Assembly (NCBI GenBank): GCA_003696625.1
Contig: RFGR01000051.1
Span: forward strand, 1 to 55,063
Origin: Planctomycetota bacterium
Lineage (GTDB): Bacteria > Planctomycetota > UBA1135
Direction: 5' to 3'
DNA: 55,063 bases
Shown: positions 38,458 through 45,515 of the stretch, piece by piece
Numbering within the stretch: the first letter of the stretch is position 1
How the letters are laid out: each line of letters starts with the position of its first letter
Program-made: the position numbers and the translations under genes
The notes under the pieces: generated by a model
The model's database searches: none
What the model saw: the letters and a program-made list of their open reading frames with translations, nothing else
What the model was told of the DNA's origin: nothing

Positions 38458-39027
38458 TCAGCCCTCCAGGGCCTCCGCCGCCCGCAGACGGTCGCAGAGC
38501 CGTCCGAGCGCCTGATGGATCAACCAGCCGACGGTGCCGGCGGCGAGTCCGGTGACCTCGGCGATCTGTCGGTAACTCAGGCCCTCGCCCACCTTGAGGA
38601 GCAGGATCTCGCGCTCGCGCAGCGGCAGGCGTCCGAGTTCGCGGTCGACCAGGTCCGCCAGCTCGCCGGCTTCGACCCGGTCCGCCGGGCCGGGAGCCGC
38701 CGCCGGAGGGCTCAGCCTCTCCCGCCGCCGATTCTCGCGTGCGTCCGTCTTCATCGCGTCGAGACAGAGGTTGCGGCAGACTCGGAACAACCAGGGGCCG
38801 AGGTCCCCGTCGCTGCCGATCTCCGGGGGCCGCCGGATGAGACGCAGGAAGCACTCCTGGACCACGTCCTCGGCCGCCACCGCGGACCGCAGCAGCGACC
38901 CGGAGAAGCGGAGCAGGGGTCCCTGCCAGCGCTCGACCAGGTCCGCGAAGGCCGCCGCTTCGCCGCCTTGGAACCGGGCCAGCAGGCGGCCGTCCGGGTC
39001 GGCGGAAGCGCCGGTCCTGCCTCTCAT
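38458..39027 (-). CDS. ECF-type RNA polymerase sigma factor
   Basis: A 189-residue group 4 sigma factor. Region 2 is seen in LLARFQGGEAAAFADLVERWQGPLLRFSGSLL and AEDVVQECFLRLIRRPPE with PWLFRVCRNLCLDAMK; region 4 is LPLREREILLLKVGEGLSYRQIAEVTGLAAGTVGWLIHQALGRL. The next gene, three bases downstream, has an anti-sigma-like N-terminus and a membrane anchor, the usual ECF regulatory arrangement. The add gene ends 40 bases upstream on the same strand. The signal and regulon cannot be told; a candidate autoregulatory promoter was not convincing. Confidence 0.94.
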   Translation of the reverse strand: MRGRTGASADPDGRLLARFQGGEAAAFADLVERWQGPLLRFSGSLLRSAVAAEDVVQECFLRLIRRPPEIGSDGDLGPWLFRVCRNLCLDAMKTDARENRRRERLSPPAAAPGPADRVEAGELADLVDRELGRLPLREREILLLKVGEGLSYRQIAEVTGLAAGTVGWLIHQALGRLCDRLRAAEALEG

Positions 39028-39067
39028 GTCCGGAAGACGACGCCGGGCGGCCGTTCTTGGCGGAAGA

Positions 39068-40309
39068 TCACCGCCGCCGGCGGGACGCCTTCCCCGGCGA
39101 CAGTCCGTGGCGGGCGTAGACCGCGTCCCGGTAGTCCAGGATCCGCCGGACGTAGGCGCGCTTCTCCAGGTACGGGCCGGGGAAAAAGCTGCGCTTGAAA
39201 CCGTAGACCAGCAGGTCGGCGAGCTGGTGCGGGTCGAGCCGGAAGGCCGCCACCGCCTTGGCGATCTCGGCGCTGACGGTGGTCCGGCTGACCAGTCGGT
39301 TGTCGGTGCAAATGGTCGCCGACAGCCGGTTGCGGACCATCTCCCGGAAGGGGTGGCGGCGCAGCTCGCCGAGCCGGGGGATCGTCTGCTGGTTCGAGGT
39401 CAGGCAGACCTCGATCGTGATCCGGCGCTCGGCGATGTACTGGACCAGCCGCTCGACGTAGGCGGCCCGGTCGCGGATCGAGCGGTCCTGGATCCGGCCG
39501 CGCGAGAACAGCCAGGTGCCGTGGCCGATCCGGTCGGCGTGGCAGTCGGTGATCGCCTGGAAGATCGATTCCGGCCCGTAGTCCTCGCCGGCGTGGACGG
39601 TCTTGCCGAGGAAGGCCTGGTGGGCGAGTTGATAGGCGCGGCGGTGGTCCTCGGCCGGGTAGCCGCGCTCCTGGCCGGCCAGGTCGACGCCGACCACCGG
39701 CACCCCGTGCTCGTCCCGGGCGCGCAGGCTGGCGCGGACGAGCGCCTCCGAGGCGATCCCGAACACCTGCTCGCGCGGCAGGTCCGACAGGGCCTCGAGC
39801 AGGTCGGAGTAGGTCCGGGAGAAGCCGGCGGCGAAGAAGCGCAGGGCGCAGACGACGATGCCGGCGCGGAACGACGGCTCGTCGCCGGTGCGGACCTCGC
39901 GCCGCCGGTTGAACTCGCGCTCGCCGCGCTCGAGGCCGCGCGCCACCGCCTTGAGTACCTCGACCAGCCCGAAACCGGGCCGCGAGTGCAGCTGGGGCGC
40001 GAAGCGAACCTCGATGTAGCGCACCCCTTCGGCCTGGTTGTCCAGGCACAGCTCGTAGGCCGCCCGCTCCAGGCTCTCGCCGTCCTGGAGCACGGCGCAG
40101 GTCAGGGCGAAGCCGCGCAGGTACTCGGGCAGGTCGGCGTAGCGTTCCTTGAAGACCGTCCGCATCAGGCCGCGCTCGCTCCGGGCCGGCAGGCGGACAC
40201 CCCGCTCGGCCGCCAGTTCGAGCAGGGTGGCGGGCCGCAGCGAGCCGTCCAGGTGCAGGTGGAGGTCGGACTTGGGCAGTTCGCGCAGCAGGTCGGGAGT
40301 GAGCCACAT
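39068..40309 (-). CDS. add: Adenosine deaminase family protein
   Basis: Zinc-dependent purine deaminase of the amidohydrolase fold, 413 residues. Ligands and active-site motifs: SDLHLHLDGSLRP (HxH), VGVDLAGQERGYP, HAGEDYGPESI, RIGHGTWLF, EVCLTSNQQT and ICTDNRLVS. The last motif has Asn where the classical form has TDDP, a variant I recognise from actinobacterial adenosine deaminases, so it need not be inactive. Because quinone genes here look futalosine-type, aminodeoxyfutalosine deamination is an alternative substrate; both belong to this family. A TAGAGT -10-like element lies eight bases before the ATG and overlaps one for the divergent HAD gene. Confidence 0.9.
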   Translation of the reverse strand: MWLTPDLLRELPKSDLHLHLDGSLRPATLLELAAERGVRLPARSERGLMRTVFKERYADLPEYLRGFALTCAVLQDGESLERAAYELCLDNQAEGVRYIEVRFAPQLHSRPGFGLVEVLKAVARGLERGEREFNRRREVRTGDEPSFRAGIVVCALRFFAAGFSRTYSDLLEALSDLPREQVFGIASEALVRASLRARDEHGVPVVGVDLAGQERGYPAEDHRRAYQLAHQAFLGKTVHAGEDYGPESIFQAITDCHADRIGHGTWLFSRGRIQDRSIRDRAAYVERLVQYIAERRITIEVCLTSNQQTIPRLGELRRHPFREMVRNRLSATICTDNRLVSRTTVSAEIAKAVAAFRLDPHQLADLLVYGFKRSFFPGPYLEKRAYVRRILDYRDAVYARHGLSPGKASRRRR

Positions 40310-40317
40310 GCGCCACC

Positions 40318-40323
40318 ACTCTA
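40318..40323 (-). promoter_or_regulatory. -10-like element 8 nt before add
   Basis: The minus strand reads TAGAGT, ending eight bases before the add ATG. It overlaps the plus-strand TAGACT of the divergent HAD gene by two bases in the near-palindrome actctagact, suggesting one bidirectional promoter core. Confidence 0.5.
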
Positions 40324-40327
40324 GACT
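40322..40327 (+). promoter_or_regulatory. -10-like element for the HAD gene
   Basis: TAGACT, 17 bases before the ATG at 40345, would start transcription about 10 bases before the gene. It shares its first two bases with the minus-strand -10 of add. Confidence 0.42.
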
Positions 40328-40344
40328 GGCCGCCCCCAGCGAGG

Positions 40345-41388
40345 ATGGCCGCCGACCTCCACCGCCGCGTCGAGGAGCTCCAGGATCCCTGGCTGCTCCC
40401 GTTCCGCTTCGTCGATCTCACTCCGGAACTGTCGCGGGCGCACTGGGCTGTGGTCGAGGAGGACGGCACCCTGAGCCGCCCGAGCGGCGCCTACGGCGCG
40501 GCCGAACGGGAGGTCGCGGCCGCCGGACCGCCGCCGGGCCGGCGGTTCGCCTGGGCGGTCGCGGCCCGGGTGCGCGGCCGCGAGCACCTGCTGGCCACCG
40601 ACTCCTTCGCCGAGGAGCCGGCCCGCCGTTGGCTGGCCGGCGCCGCCGGGGACGACGCCGGCTGGCTGCTGCGGATCGAGCGGCGTTCGGATACGGTCGA
40701 GGTCCGGCTCCGGCGCGGCCCCGAGCCCGTCCTGCCCCGCCCGCCGATGCCGGCGGCGGTCGACCTGCTCTGCGATCTCGGGATGGTCCTCTGCCGCTTC
40801 GAGCGCGCCGCCTTCGCCCGCCACTTCCGGGTCGTCTACGGCCGGGAGCTGCCCGCCGCCGCCGCGGCCTGGATCGCCGAGCGGCGCCCCGCCTTCGAGG
40901 CCGGCGATCTGGACGAGGACGCCTTCGCCGCCGGGCTCCTGCCCCGCCTCGGCCTGGCGCCGCCCGACCGACCGGCGATCGAGCGCCTCTGGGGCTCGAT
41001 CTTCAGCCCCAAGCGCTCCACCGTGGCCTTCCTTCGCGCCCTCGCCGCCCACCCCGGGGTGGAACTCGTCGTGGTCAGCAACACCGACCCGTGGGCGCTG
41101 CGCGGCTGCCGGGAACTCCTCGGCCTTGAGGACCTACTCGAGGGAGCGGCCGCCTCCTTCCAGCCCGGGGTGCGGCCGAAAGGCGAGGGCGACTCCCTCT
41201 GGCGCCGCGCCCGGGCGGTGGCCGCCGCCCGCCGGGGCGCCGCGGCCGACCTGGTGGTGGCGGTCGACGACGTCCGCAGCTACCTGCACCAAGCCCGCCG
41301 GGGCGGCGCCGCCGACGCCGTCGTCCACTACCGCGGCTACCCGCAGCTCCGCTTCGAGCTGGAACGGCTCGGCCTCCGGACCGGCTAG
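40345..41388 (+). CDS. HAD-superfamily hydrolase with an unassigned N-terminal domain
   Basis: A 347-residue two-part protein. Residues about 1-135 form an unrecognised domain (LLPFRFVDLTPELSRAHWAVVEEDGTL... DAGWLLRIERRSDTVEVRLRRGPEP) with a strand-rich tail. Residues about 138-345 form a HAD hydrolase: LLCDLGMVLCRFE (nucleophile D144, with Gly at the second Asp position as in DLG-type sugar phosphatases such as YihX), VVVSNTDPWALR (motif II), VRPKGEGD (motif III Lys) and LVVAVDDVRSYLHQAR (motif IV). No signal peptide. It is a lone plus-strand gene sharing a promoter core with add and ending on CTAG with the next gene. Substrate unknown. Confidence 0.8.
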   Translation: MAADLHRRVEELQDPWLLPFRFVDLTPELSRAHWAVVEEDGTLSRPSGAYGAAEREVAAAGPPPGRRFAWAVAARVRGREHLLATDSFAEEPARRWLAGAAGDDAGWLLRIERRSDTVEVRLRRGPEPVLPRPPMPAAVDLLCDLGMVLCRFERAAFARHFRVVYGRELPAAAAAWIAERRPAFEAGDLDEDAFAAGLLPRLGLAPPDRPAIERLWGSIFSPKRSTVAFLRALAAHPGVELVVVSNTDPWALRGCRELLGLEDLLEGAAASFQPGVRPKGEGDSLWRRARAVAAARRGAAADLVVAVDDVRSYLHQARRGGAADAVVHYRGYPQLRFELERLGLRTG

Positions 41389-41816
41389 GCGGAGCCGGCG
41401 CCGCCGGCCGCCTGCCCCTCCGCCGCCGGCATCTCGAAGTGGTCGATCGTGTGGCAGGGGTATTCCTGCGGCTGGCCGTCGATCCGGAGCCGGAAGACGT
41501 AGCGGCCGAACTCCTCGAACGGCATGCCGGTGAGCCGGACCACCGCCCGCTGCTTGGCGCGCCGATCAGGCAGATGGAGCGGCGGCAGATCCATGTCGAT
41601 CACCTTGCCGGACGGGGTGACGACCTGAAGGCCGACCTGGTACTCGCCTTCGCCGTCGGTGATGCCGAGAGCGGCGGCCATCGTCGGCAGCCGGCCGGGC
41701 AGCTGACGGGAATGGAGGGCGTCGAACAAGCCGATCAGGCACAGCTTGCCGCTCTCGTCTCGGAAGGCGTGGTCACACACGTGAATCCACTCGACGGTGG
41801 GGATGGGCTTGCCCAT
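41385..41816 (-). CDS. DUF6941-like conserved protein of unknown function
   Basis: A 143-residue soluble protein. The opening (PIPTVEWIHVCDHAFRDESGKLCLIGLFDAL) matches small conserved proteins annotated as DUF6941, which begin with a cytosolic VCD-type strand and a beta-sandwich-like body: AALGITDGEGEYQVGLQVVTPSGKVI, AVVRLTGMPFEEFGRYVFRLRIDGQ. No catalytic motif, signal or membrane segment. The start is supported by a TAGAGT -10-like element six bases upstream. Its stop TAG overlaps the stop of the convergent HAD gene in CTAG. Function unknown. Confidence 0.78.
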   Translation of the reverse strand: MGKPIPTVEWIHVCDHAFRDESGKLCLIGLFDALHSRQLPGRLPTMAAALGITDGEGEYQVGLQVVTPSGKVIDMDLPPLHLPDRRAKQRAVVRLTGMPFEEFGRYVFRLRIDGQPQEYPCHTIDHFEMPAAEGQAAGGAGSA

Positions 41817-41822
41817 GCCTGC

Positions 41823-41828
41823 ACTCTA
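41823..41828 (-). promoter_or_regulatory. -10-like element 6 nt before the DUF6941-like gene
   Basis: The minus strand reads TAGAGT with exactly six bases to the ATG and no Shine-Dalgarno sequence, as before recJ and the HEAT gene. It lies in the short gap after the ccsA stop. Confidence 0.5.
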
Positions 41829-41840
41829 GCGCCGCGGCGG

Positions 41841-42995
41841 TCAGCGGCCGCCGCCCATCATGCCCTCGGCCGGCACCGAGTCCATGTCGGTGTAGCGGTG
41901 GAGACTGCTCTGCGAGGCCGGCAGGTGGCCGAAGAGCTGGAACGTGATGTAGATCGAGAGACCGCCGAAGAGCAGGATCCACATCCCCTTCTCGCCCCGC
42001 CAGCCGGCGACGTAGCGGAGGTGGAGATAGACGACGTAGAAGACCCAGGAGATCAGGGCCGACACTTCTTTCGAGTCCCAGCCCCAGTAGAGCGCCCAGG
42101 CTTCCTGGGCCCAAAGCGCGCCCTGGATCAGGCCGGCGGTCAGGAACGGGAAGCCGACCGCGAAGATCAGGAAGGTGAACCGGTCGGAGCCGGCCTCCCA
42201 GCCGTCGAACCAGCTCATGCCTCCCGGCAGCCGTCGGCTGACCGCCGCGATCAGGCCGGTCAGGGCGAGGACGCCCGGCCCCATCAACAAGCCCTGGGTG
42301 CCGAACGGCACCACGATCAGCGCCGCCAGCGCCGTCATCGCCAGGGTGCCGCGGCCGAGAGGATGCTCGGCCGGCTCGAGGATGCCCCGCCAGAAACGGA
42401 AACAGAAGTGCAGCCAGGCCCCCAGGGTGGCGATGAACAGGGTGAAGTACCCGAACATGTACGCCGAGATGTGGGTGCTGAACCAGTACGACTGGAGCGC
42501 CGGCGGCAGCGCCCGGCCGGTCGGGTCGAGGCCGAGCACGTAGTTCAGGGTGAGGGCCGCGCCGAGGAAGAGGAGGCCGACGAAGAGGTCGCCGAAACCG
42601 CGCGCGACCCCGCGCCGCCGGTGCAGACCGAGGACGAAATAGAGGATCAGGACCGACAGGAAGCCGGAGGTGGTTCCGAGCGGAATGACCTCGTACATCG
42701 TCTGGGCCGGCCAGTGCTGGACCTCGACGTAGCGGGCGAACTGGGCGCCCAGGTTGACCGCGAAACTGGCCGCGCACAGCACCGGCAGCAGCCAGGAGGC
42801 GAAGCGAAGCACCGCCGGCGGCCCGGTCGGGGCGGCGGCCACCTCGACCTCGCCGGCGCCGGCCAGCGCCGCCCGGCGGCGACCGAACAGCGGGGCCAGG
42901 AACCAACCGAGGGCGGTGCACAGACCGAGGACCGCCCCGCTCCAGGCGAGGTAGGAGGTCAGGTAGAGCAGGGAGCGGTAGCTGAAGGTTTCCAT
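41841..42995 (-). CDS. ccsA: Cytochrome c assembly protein CcsA/ResC-like
   Basis: Membrane heme-handling half of system II cytochrome c synthetase, 384 residues and about eight or more hydrophobic helices. The heme-binding WWD-type motif is ALYWGWDSKEVSALISW, and flanking histidines for heme ligation appear in WFSTHISAYMFGYFTLF and LHLRYVAGWRG. It follows resB with no gap (start codon 42995-42993, resB stop from 42998), so they are translated as a pair, as in other system II bacteria. It ends the eight-gene sucC operon. Presence implies c-type cytochromes and a periplasm-like space. Confidence 0.93.
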   Translation of the reverse strand: METFSYRSLLYLTSYLAWSGAVLGLCTALGWFLAPLFGRRRAALAGAGEVEVAAAPTGPPAVLRFASWLLPVLCAASFAVNLGAQFARYVEVQHWPAQTMYEVIPLGTTSGFLSVLILYFVLGLHRRRGVARGFGDLFVGLLFLGAALTLNYVLGLDPTGRALPPALQSYWFSTHISAYMFGYFTLFIATLGAWLHFCFRFWRGILEPAEHPLGRGTLAMTALAALIVVPFGTQGLLMGPGVLALTGLIAAVSRRLPGGMSWFDGWEAGSDRFTFLIFAVGFPFLTAGLIQGALWAQEAWALYWGWDSKEVSALISWVFYVVYLHLRYVAGWRGEKGMWILLFGGLSIYITFQLFGHLPASQSSLHRYTDMDSVPAEGMMGGGR

Positions 42996-45515
42996 CTAGA
43001 TCCCGCGGTGGCGCTTCGTGACCAGTGGATTGACGATGAACACGATGAAGGTGCCGACGGCGACCAAGTAGAGGCCGAGCAGCACCGTCTCGATCCCGGG
43101 GTCGTAGACGACCCCGATCCCGGAGTAGGTCGGATCCTCCTTCTTCCAGTTGGTCTGGAAGAAGCGGTAGCCCCGGTAGTACTCGTAGTCGTTGACCCGG
43201 ATGTGCCCGGTCCGCTCCGGCTCCGACGGGTAGTGGATGCGGCCGTCGGCGCCGTACTCGCCGGGGAAGAAAGACAGTCGCGACTGCCATTCGAGGGGCA
43301 TGTCGTTCGTATCCTCGGCGAAGACCAGGCGGACCAGGCGCGGCGCTCCGCCCGGCCCCGGGTACTCGACCCACTCGCCGTCCAGGGCGGTGCTCATGAC
43401 CGCCTCGCGGCTGCCGGCCGGGGTGGTGATCCGAACCCGGATCGCGCCCGGCGCGGGGTGGAAGAAGTCGGCGCCGGCGACCGGTTCGATCTCGGTCCGC
43501 AGGCGGCCGCGGGGCCGGTACTCGGCCACGACCAGGGCGTGACCGGCCGCGAGCGGCAGTTCGTCGCCGGGGCCGAGGCGGCGCAGCGAGCCGGGATCGC
43601 CGGGGCTGCCGCCGTAGAGGGCCGGCCCGGCTTCCTCCGGCACGAGCAGGAGGAGCAGGCGGCGGGCGGCCGGCGCCCGCCAGGCGTCCCACTCGAAATC
43701 GAGGTCGAGGTCGGTGAAGCGGACGCCGAAGGCGTGGAAGTCGCTCTGGAAGACCCAGCGCTCCTCGCTCTCGCCGTCCGGGGCGGTGATCCGGAGCAGG
43801 ACCGCGGGATTGAGCGGCTCCTGGTACTCGACCGGGACCTCGGCCGGCACGTGGACCCAGCGACCGTCGTCGTCCTGGCGGAGGCGGGGCAGCGGCAGCG
43901 CCTCGAGCACCTCGACCCGGTAGGTGCGACCGGCCGCCTCGAGCCGGAACTCGGAGCCGGGCGTGACCTCCTCGCGGGCGAGCACACCGCGGCCGCCGGC
44001 GTCCCGCTGGACCACGGTGCCGTAGACCGGATCGACCGCTCGGGCCAGGAGTTCGCGGGCGGCCGCGACCGAGTCCACCTGGCGGAGCAGGATGCGGCTG
44101 CCGGTGCCGGCGTGGGCGAGCGGGCCGGCCTCGGGGCCGGACAGGATCTCGTCGAGGTCCGTCCCCCCTTCCGGGTTGCGGATCCGCAGGCGGAGCTGCG
44201 GCCGGGCGCCGGCCTCGTCCGGCCCGGCCGCCTCGATCACCGGCCGGATCAGGGCCTGCGGCAGGTACTCGAGCACCTCTAGGCGGAGATGCGGGACCTC
44301 GTCCGGATCGCGCGACTCGCCGAGGAAGGATGGATCGCCGGGACCGTAGTCGAAGTACAGCTTCTGGCCGGCGTAGACCCGGAACTTGGGGGGCTGTAGA
44401 TCCGGGAACTCGAGGTCGAGCCGGCCGGCCTCGTCGCGCCGGGCGTAGACCACGTGCAGGACATCGTGGTAGTCGGCTCGGAAGGCGTCGAGCCGGACCT
44501 TGAACGGCGGGCCAACGTCCTGCCCGAACAGGTTCTTCGGCGTGAAGGGCGTCACCTCGCCCGAATAGCGGACGAAGCGGTCGCTGGACCGACCGATGTT
44601 CAGCTCGAGGAGGCCGCGGACCTCGAGGTGGCTCCAGAAGCCGCCGAGGACGACGACCACCACCCCGGTGTGGGTCATCAGGAACCCCCACTTGCGCGGC
44701 CGCAACAGCCGCCGCCAGCCGCCGCGGAAGGTGTTCGAGACCACACCGAGGAGGAGGATGCCCCACAGCGCCGCGAACCAGTCCGACTTGTAGACGCGGA
44801 GGAAGTCGAGTTCGTCGGCGTAGTGGAAGAGGGTCCACCAGCAGTCGTCCCAGGCCCGTTCGAAAGCGGCGATCTCGGCCTTCTCGGCCTGGACCCGAAG
44901 CCCGGTCTCGCTCTGCGCCTCGAGAGCGACCGTGAACTCCTCCCCGAACCGTTCCCGGACTCCCTGCTCGGTCAGGTTCTGCTCGAGGGTGGCCAACTTG
45001 CGCCGGTTGTCCTCGGCCCGGGCCGCGAGCAGGCAGTCGCCGTCCACCCCCGGCAGCCGGTGGAAGAGCCAGCCGGAGGTGCCGTGCAGCAGCTTGTAGG
45101 TGAAATAGGCGTGGGCCTGGCGGAACTTCTGGTAGTGCTGGTAGCGCTGCGGCGTCACCTCGACCAGGTCGCCGGCCTCGGTCTGCGGCGCGATCGGGAA
45201 GTTGGGGTCCTCCTGGTAGAACAGGACCCCGGCGATCGAGGCCAGGCCGATGAAGATCAGGTTGACCACCCCGACCTTGACCGAGCGGAAGAAGCCGAAG
45301 CAGGAGCGCCAGCCGTAGATCACCCAGGCCGCCACCGGCAGCAGGGCAAGAAAGAAGCCGATCCGGGCGGCGAGGCCGCCGTCGCCGCGGGCCGCCTCGG
45401 CCAGGGCGAGGACCAGCTCCAGCCACAGGGCCAGGGCCAGGACGACGACGGCGCCGGACCGGAAGCCCCAGCGGAAACCCGAGCGGGCGCCGGCGGAGGG
45501 CGGCGAGGCGCTCAC
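42996..45515 (-). CDS. resB: Cytochrome c biogenesis protein ResB/Ccs1-like, large form
   Basis: Apocytochrome-handling subunit of system II, 839 residues, larger than Bacillus ResB. N-terminal membrane helices are at about 18-42, 48-66 and 78-98 (FFRSVKVGVVNLIFIGLASIAGVLFYQ), with another after a loop (WFAALWGILLLGVVSNTF, then WGFLMTHTGVVVVVLGGFWSHLEVRG), a long extracytoplasmic region, and a last helix (LLGLYLVAVGTFIVFIVNPLV). The conserved WGFLMTHTGV block and the terminal GIGVVYDPGIETVLLGLY are typical ResB elements. The ATG at 45515 shares ATGA with the polyprenyl synthase stop. Works with the adjacent ccsA. The 1217-residue track frame opposite in phase is a shadow. Confidence 0.92.
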   Translation of the reverse strand: MSASPPSAGARSGFRWGFRSGAVVVLALALWLELVLALAEAARGDGGLAARIGFFLALLPVAAWVIYGWRSCFGFFRSVKVGVVNLIFIGLASIAGVLFYQEDPNFPIAPQTEAGDLVEVTPQRYQHYQKFRQAHAYFTYKLLHGTSGWLFHRLPGVDGDCLLAARAEDNRRKLATLEQNLTEQGVRERFGEEFTVALEAQSETGLRVQAEKAEIAAFERAWDDCWWTLFHYADELDFLRVYKSDWFAALWGILLLGVVSNTFRGGWRRLLRPRKWGFLMTHTGVVVVVLGGFWSHLEVRGLLELNIGRSSDRFVRYSGEVTPFTPKNLFGQDVGPPFKVRLDAFRADYHDVLHVVYARRDEAGRLDLEFPDLQPPKFRVYAGQKLYFDYGPGDPSFLGESRDPDEVPHLRLEVLEYLPQALIRPVIEAAGPDEAGARPQLRLRIRNPEGGTDLDEILSGPEAGPLAHAGTGSRILLRQVDSVAAARELLARAVDPVYGTVVQRDAGGRGVLAREEVTPGSEFRLEAAGRTYRVEVLEALPLPRLRQDDDGRWVHVPAEVPVEYQEPLNPAVLLRITAPDGESEERWVFQSDFHAFGVRFTDLDLDFEWDAWRAPAARRLLLLLVPEEAGPALYGGSPGDPGSLRRLGPGDELPLAAGHALVVAEYRPRGRLRTEIEPVAGADFFHPAPGAIRVRITTPAGSREAVMSTALDGEWVEYPGPGGAPRLVRLVFAEDTNDMPLEWQSRLSFFPGEYGADGRIHYPSEPERTGHIRVNDYEYYRGYRFFQTNWKKEDPTYSGIGVVYDPGIETVLLGLYLVAVGTFIVFIVNPLVTKRHRGI

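Noticed and set aside
39028-39067. Possible ECF autoregulatory promoter (GAAC ... CGTC) before the sigma gene
   Set aside because: The spacing between the two short motifs (10 or 13 bases) does not fit the usual 16-17, and both motifs are too short to trust in GC-rich DNA.
39068-40309. TDNR instead of TDDP in the adenosine deaminase as a sign of lost activity
   Set aside because: The TDNR form occurs in actinobacterial-type adenosine deaminases, so it is a family variant rather than an anomaly.
41834-41854. 7-bp inverted repeat (gcggcgg/ccgccgc) over the ccsA stop as operon terminator
   Set aside because: It includes the last ccsA codons and has no U-tract; such repeats are common by chance at this GC content.
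41773-45426. 1217-residue minus-strand ORF across resB and ccsA
   Set aside because: Arg/Pro/Gly-rich out-of-phase translation; the real resB and ccsA frames carry membrane helices and the WWD-type motif.
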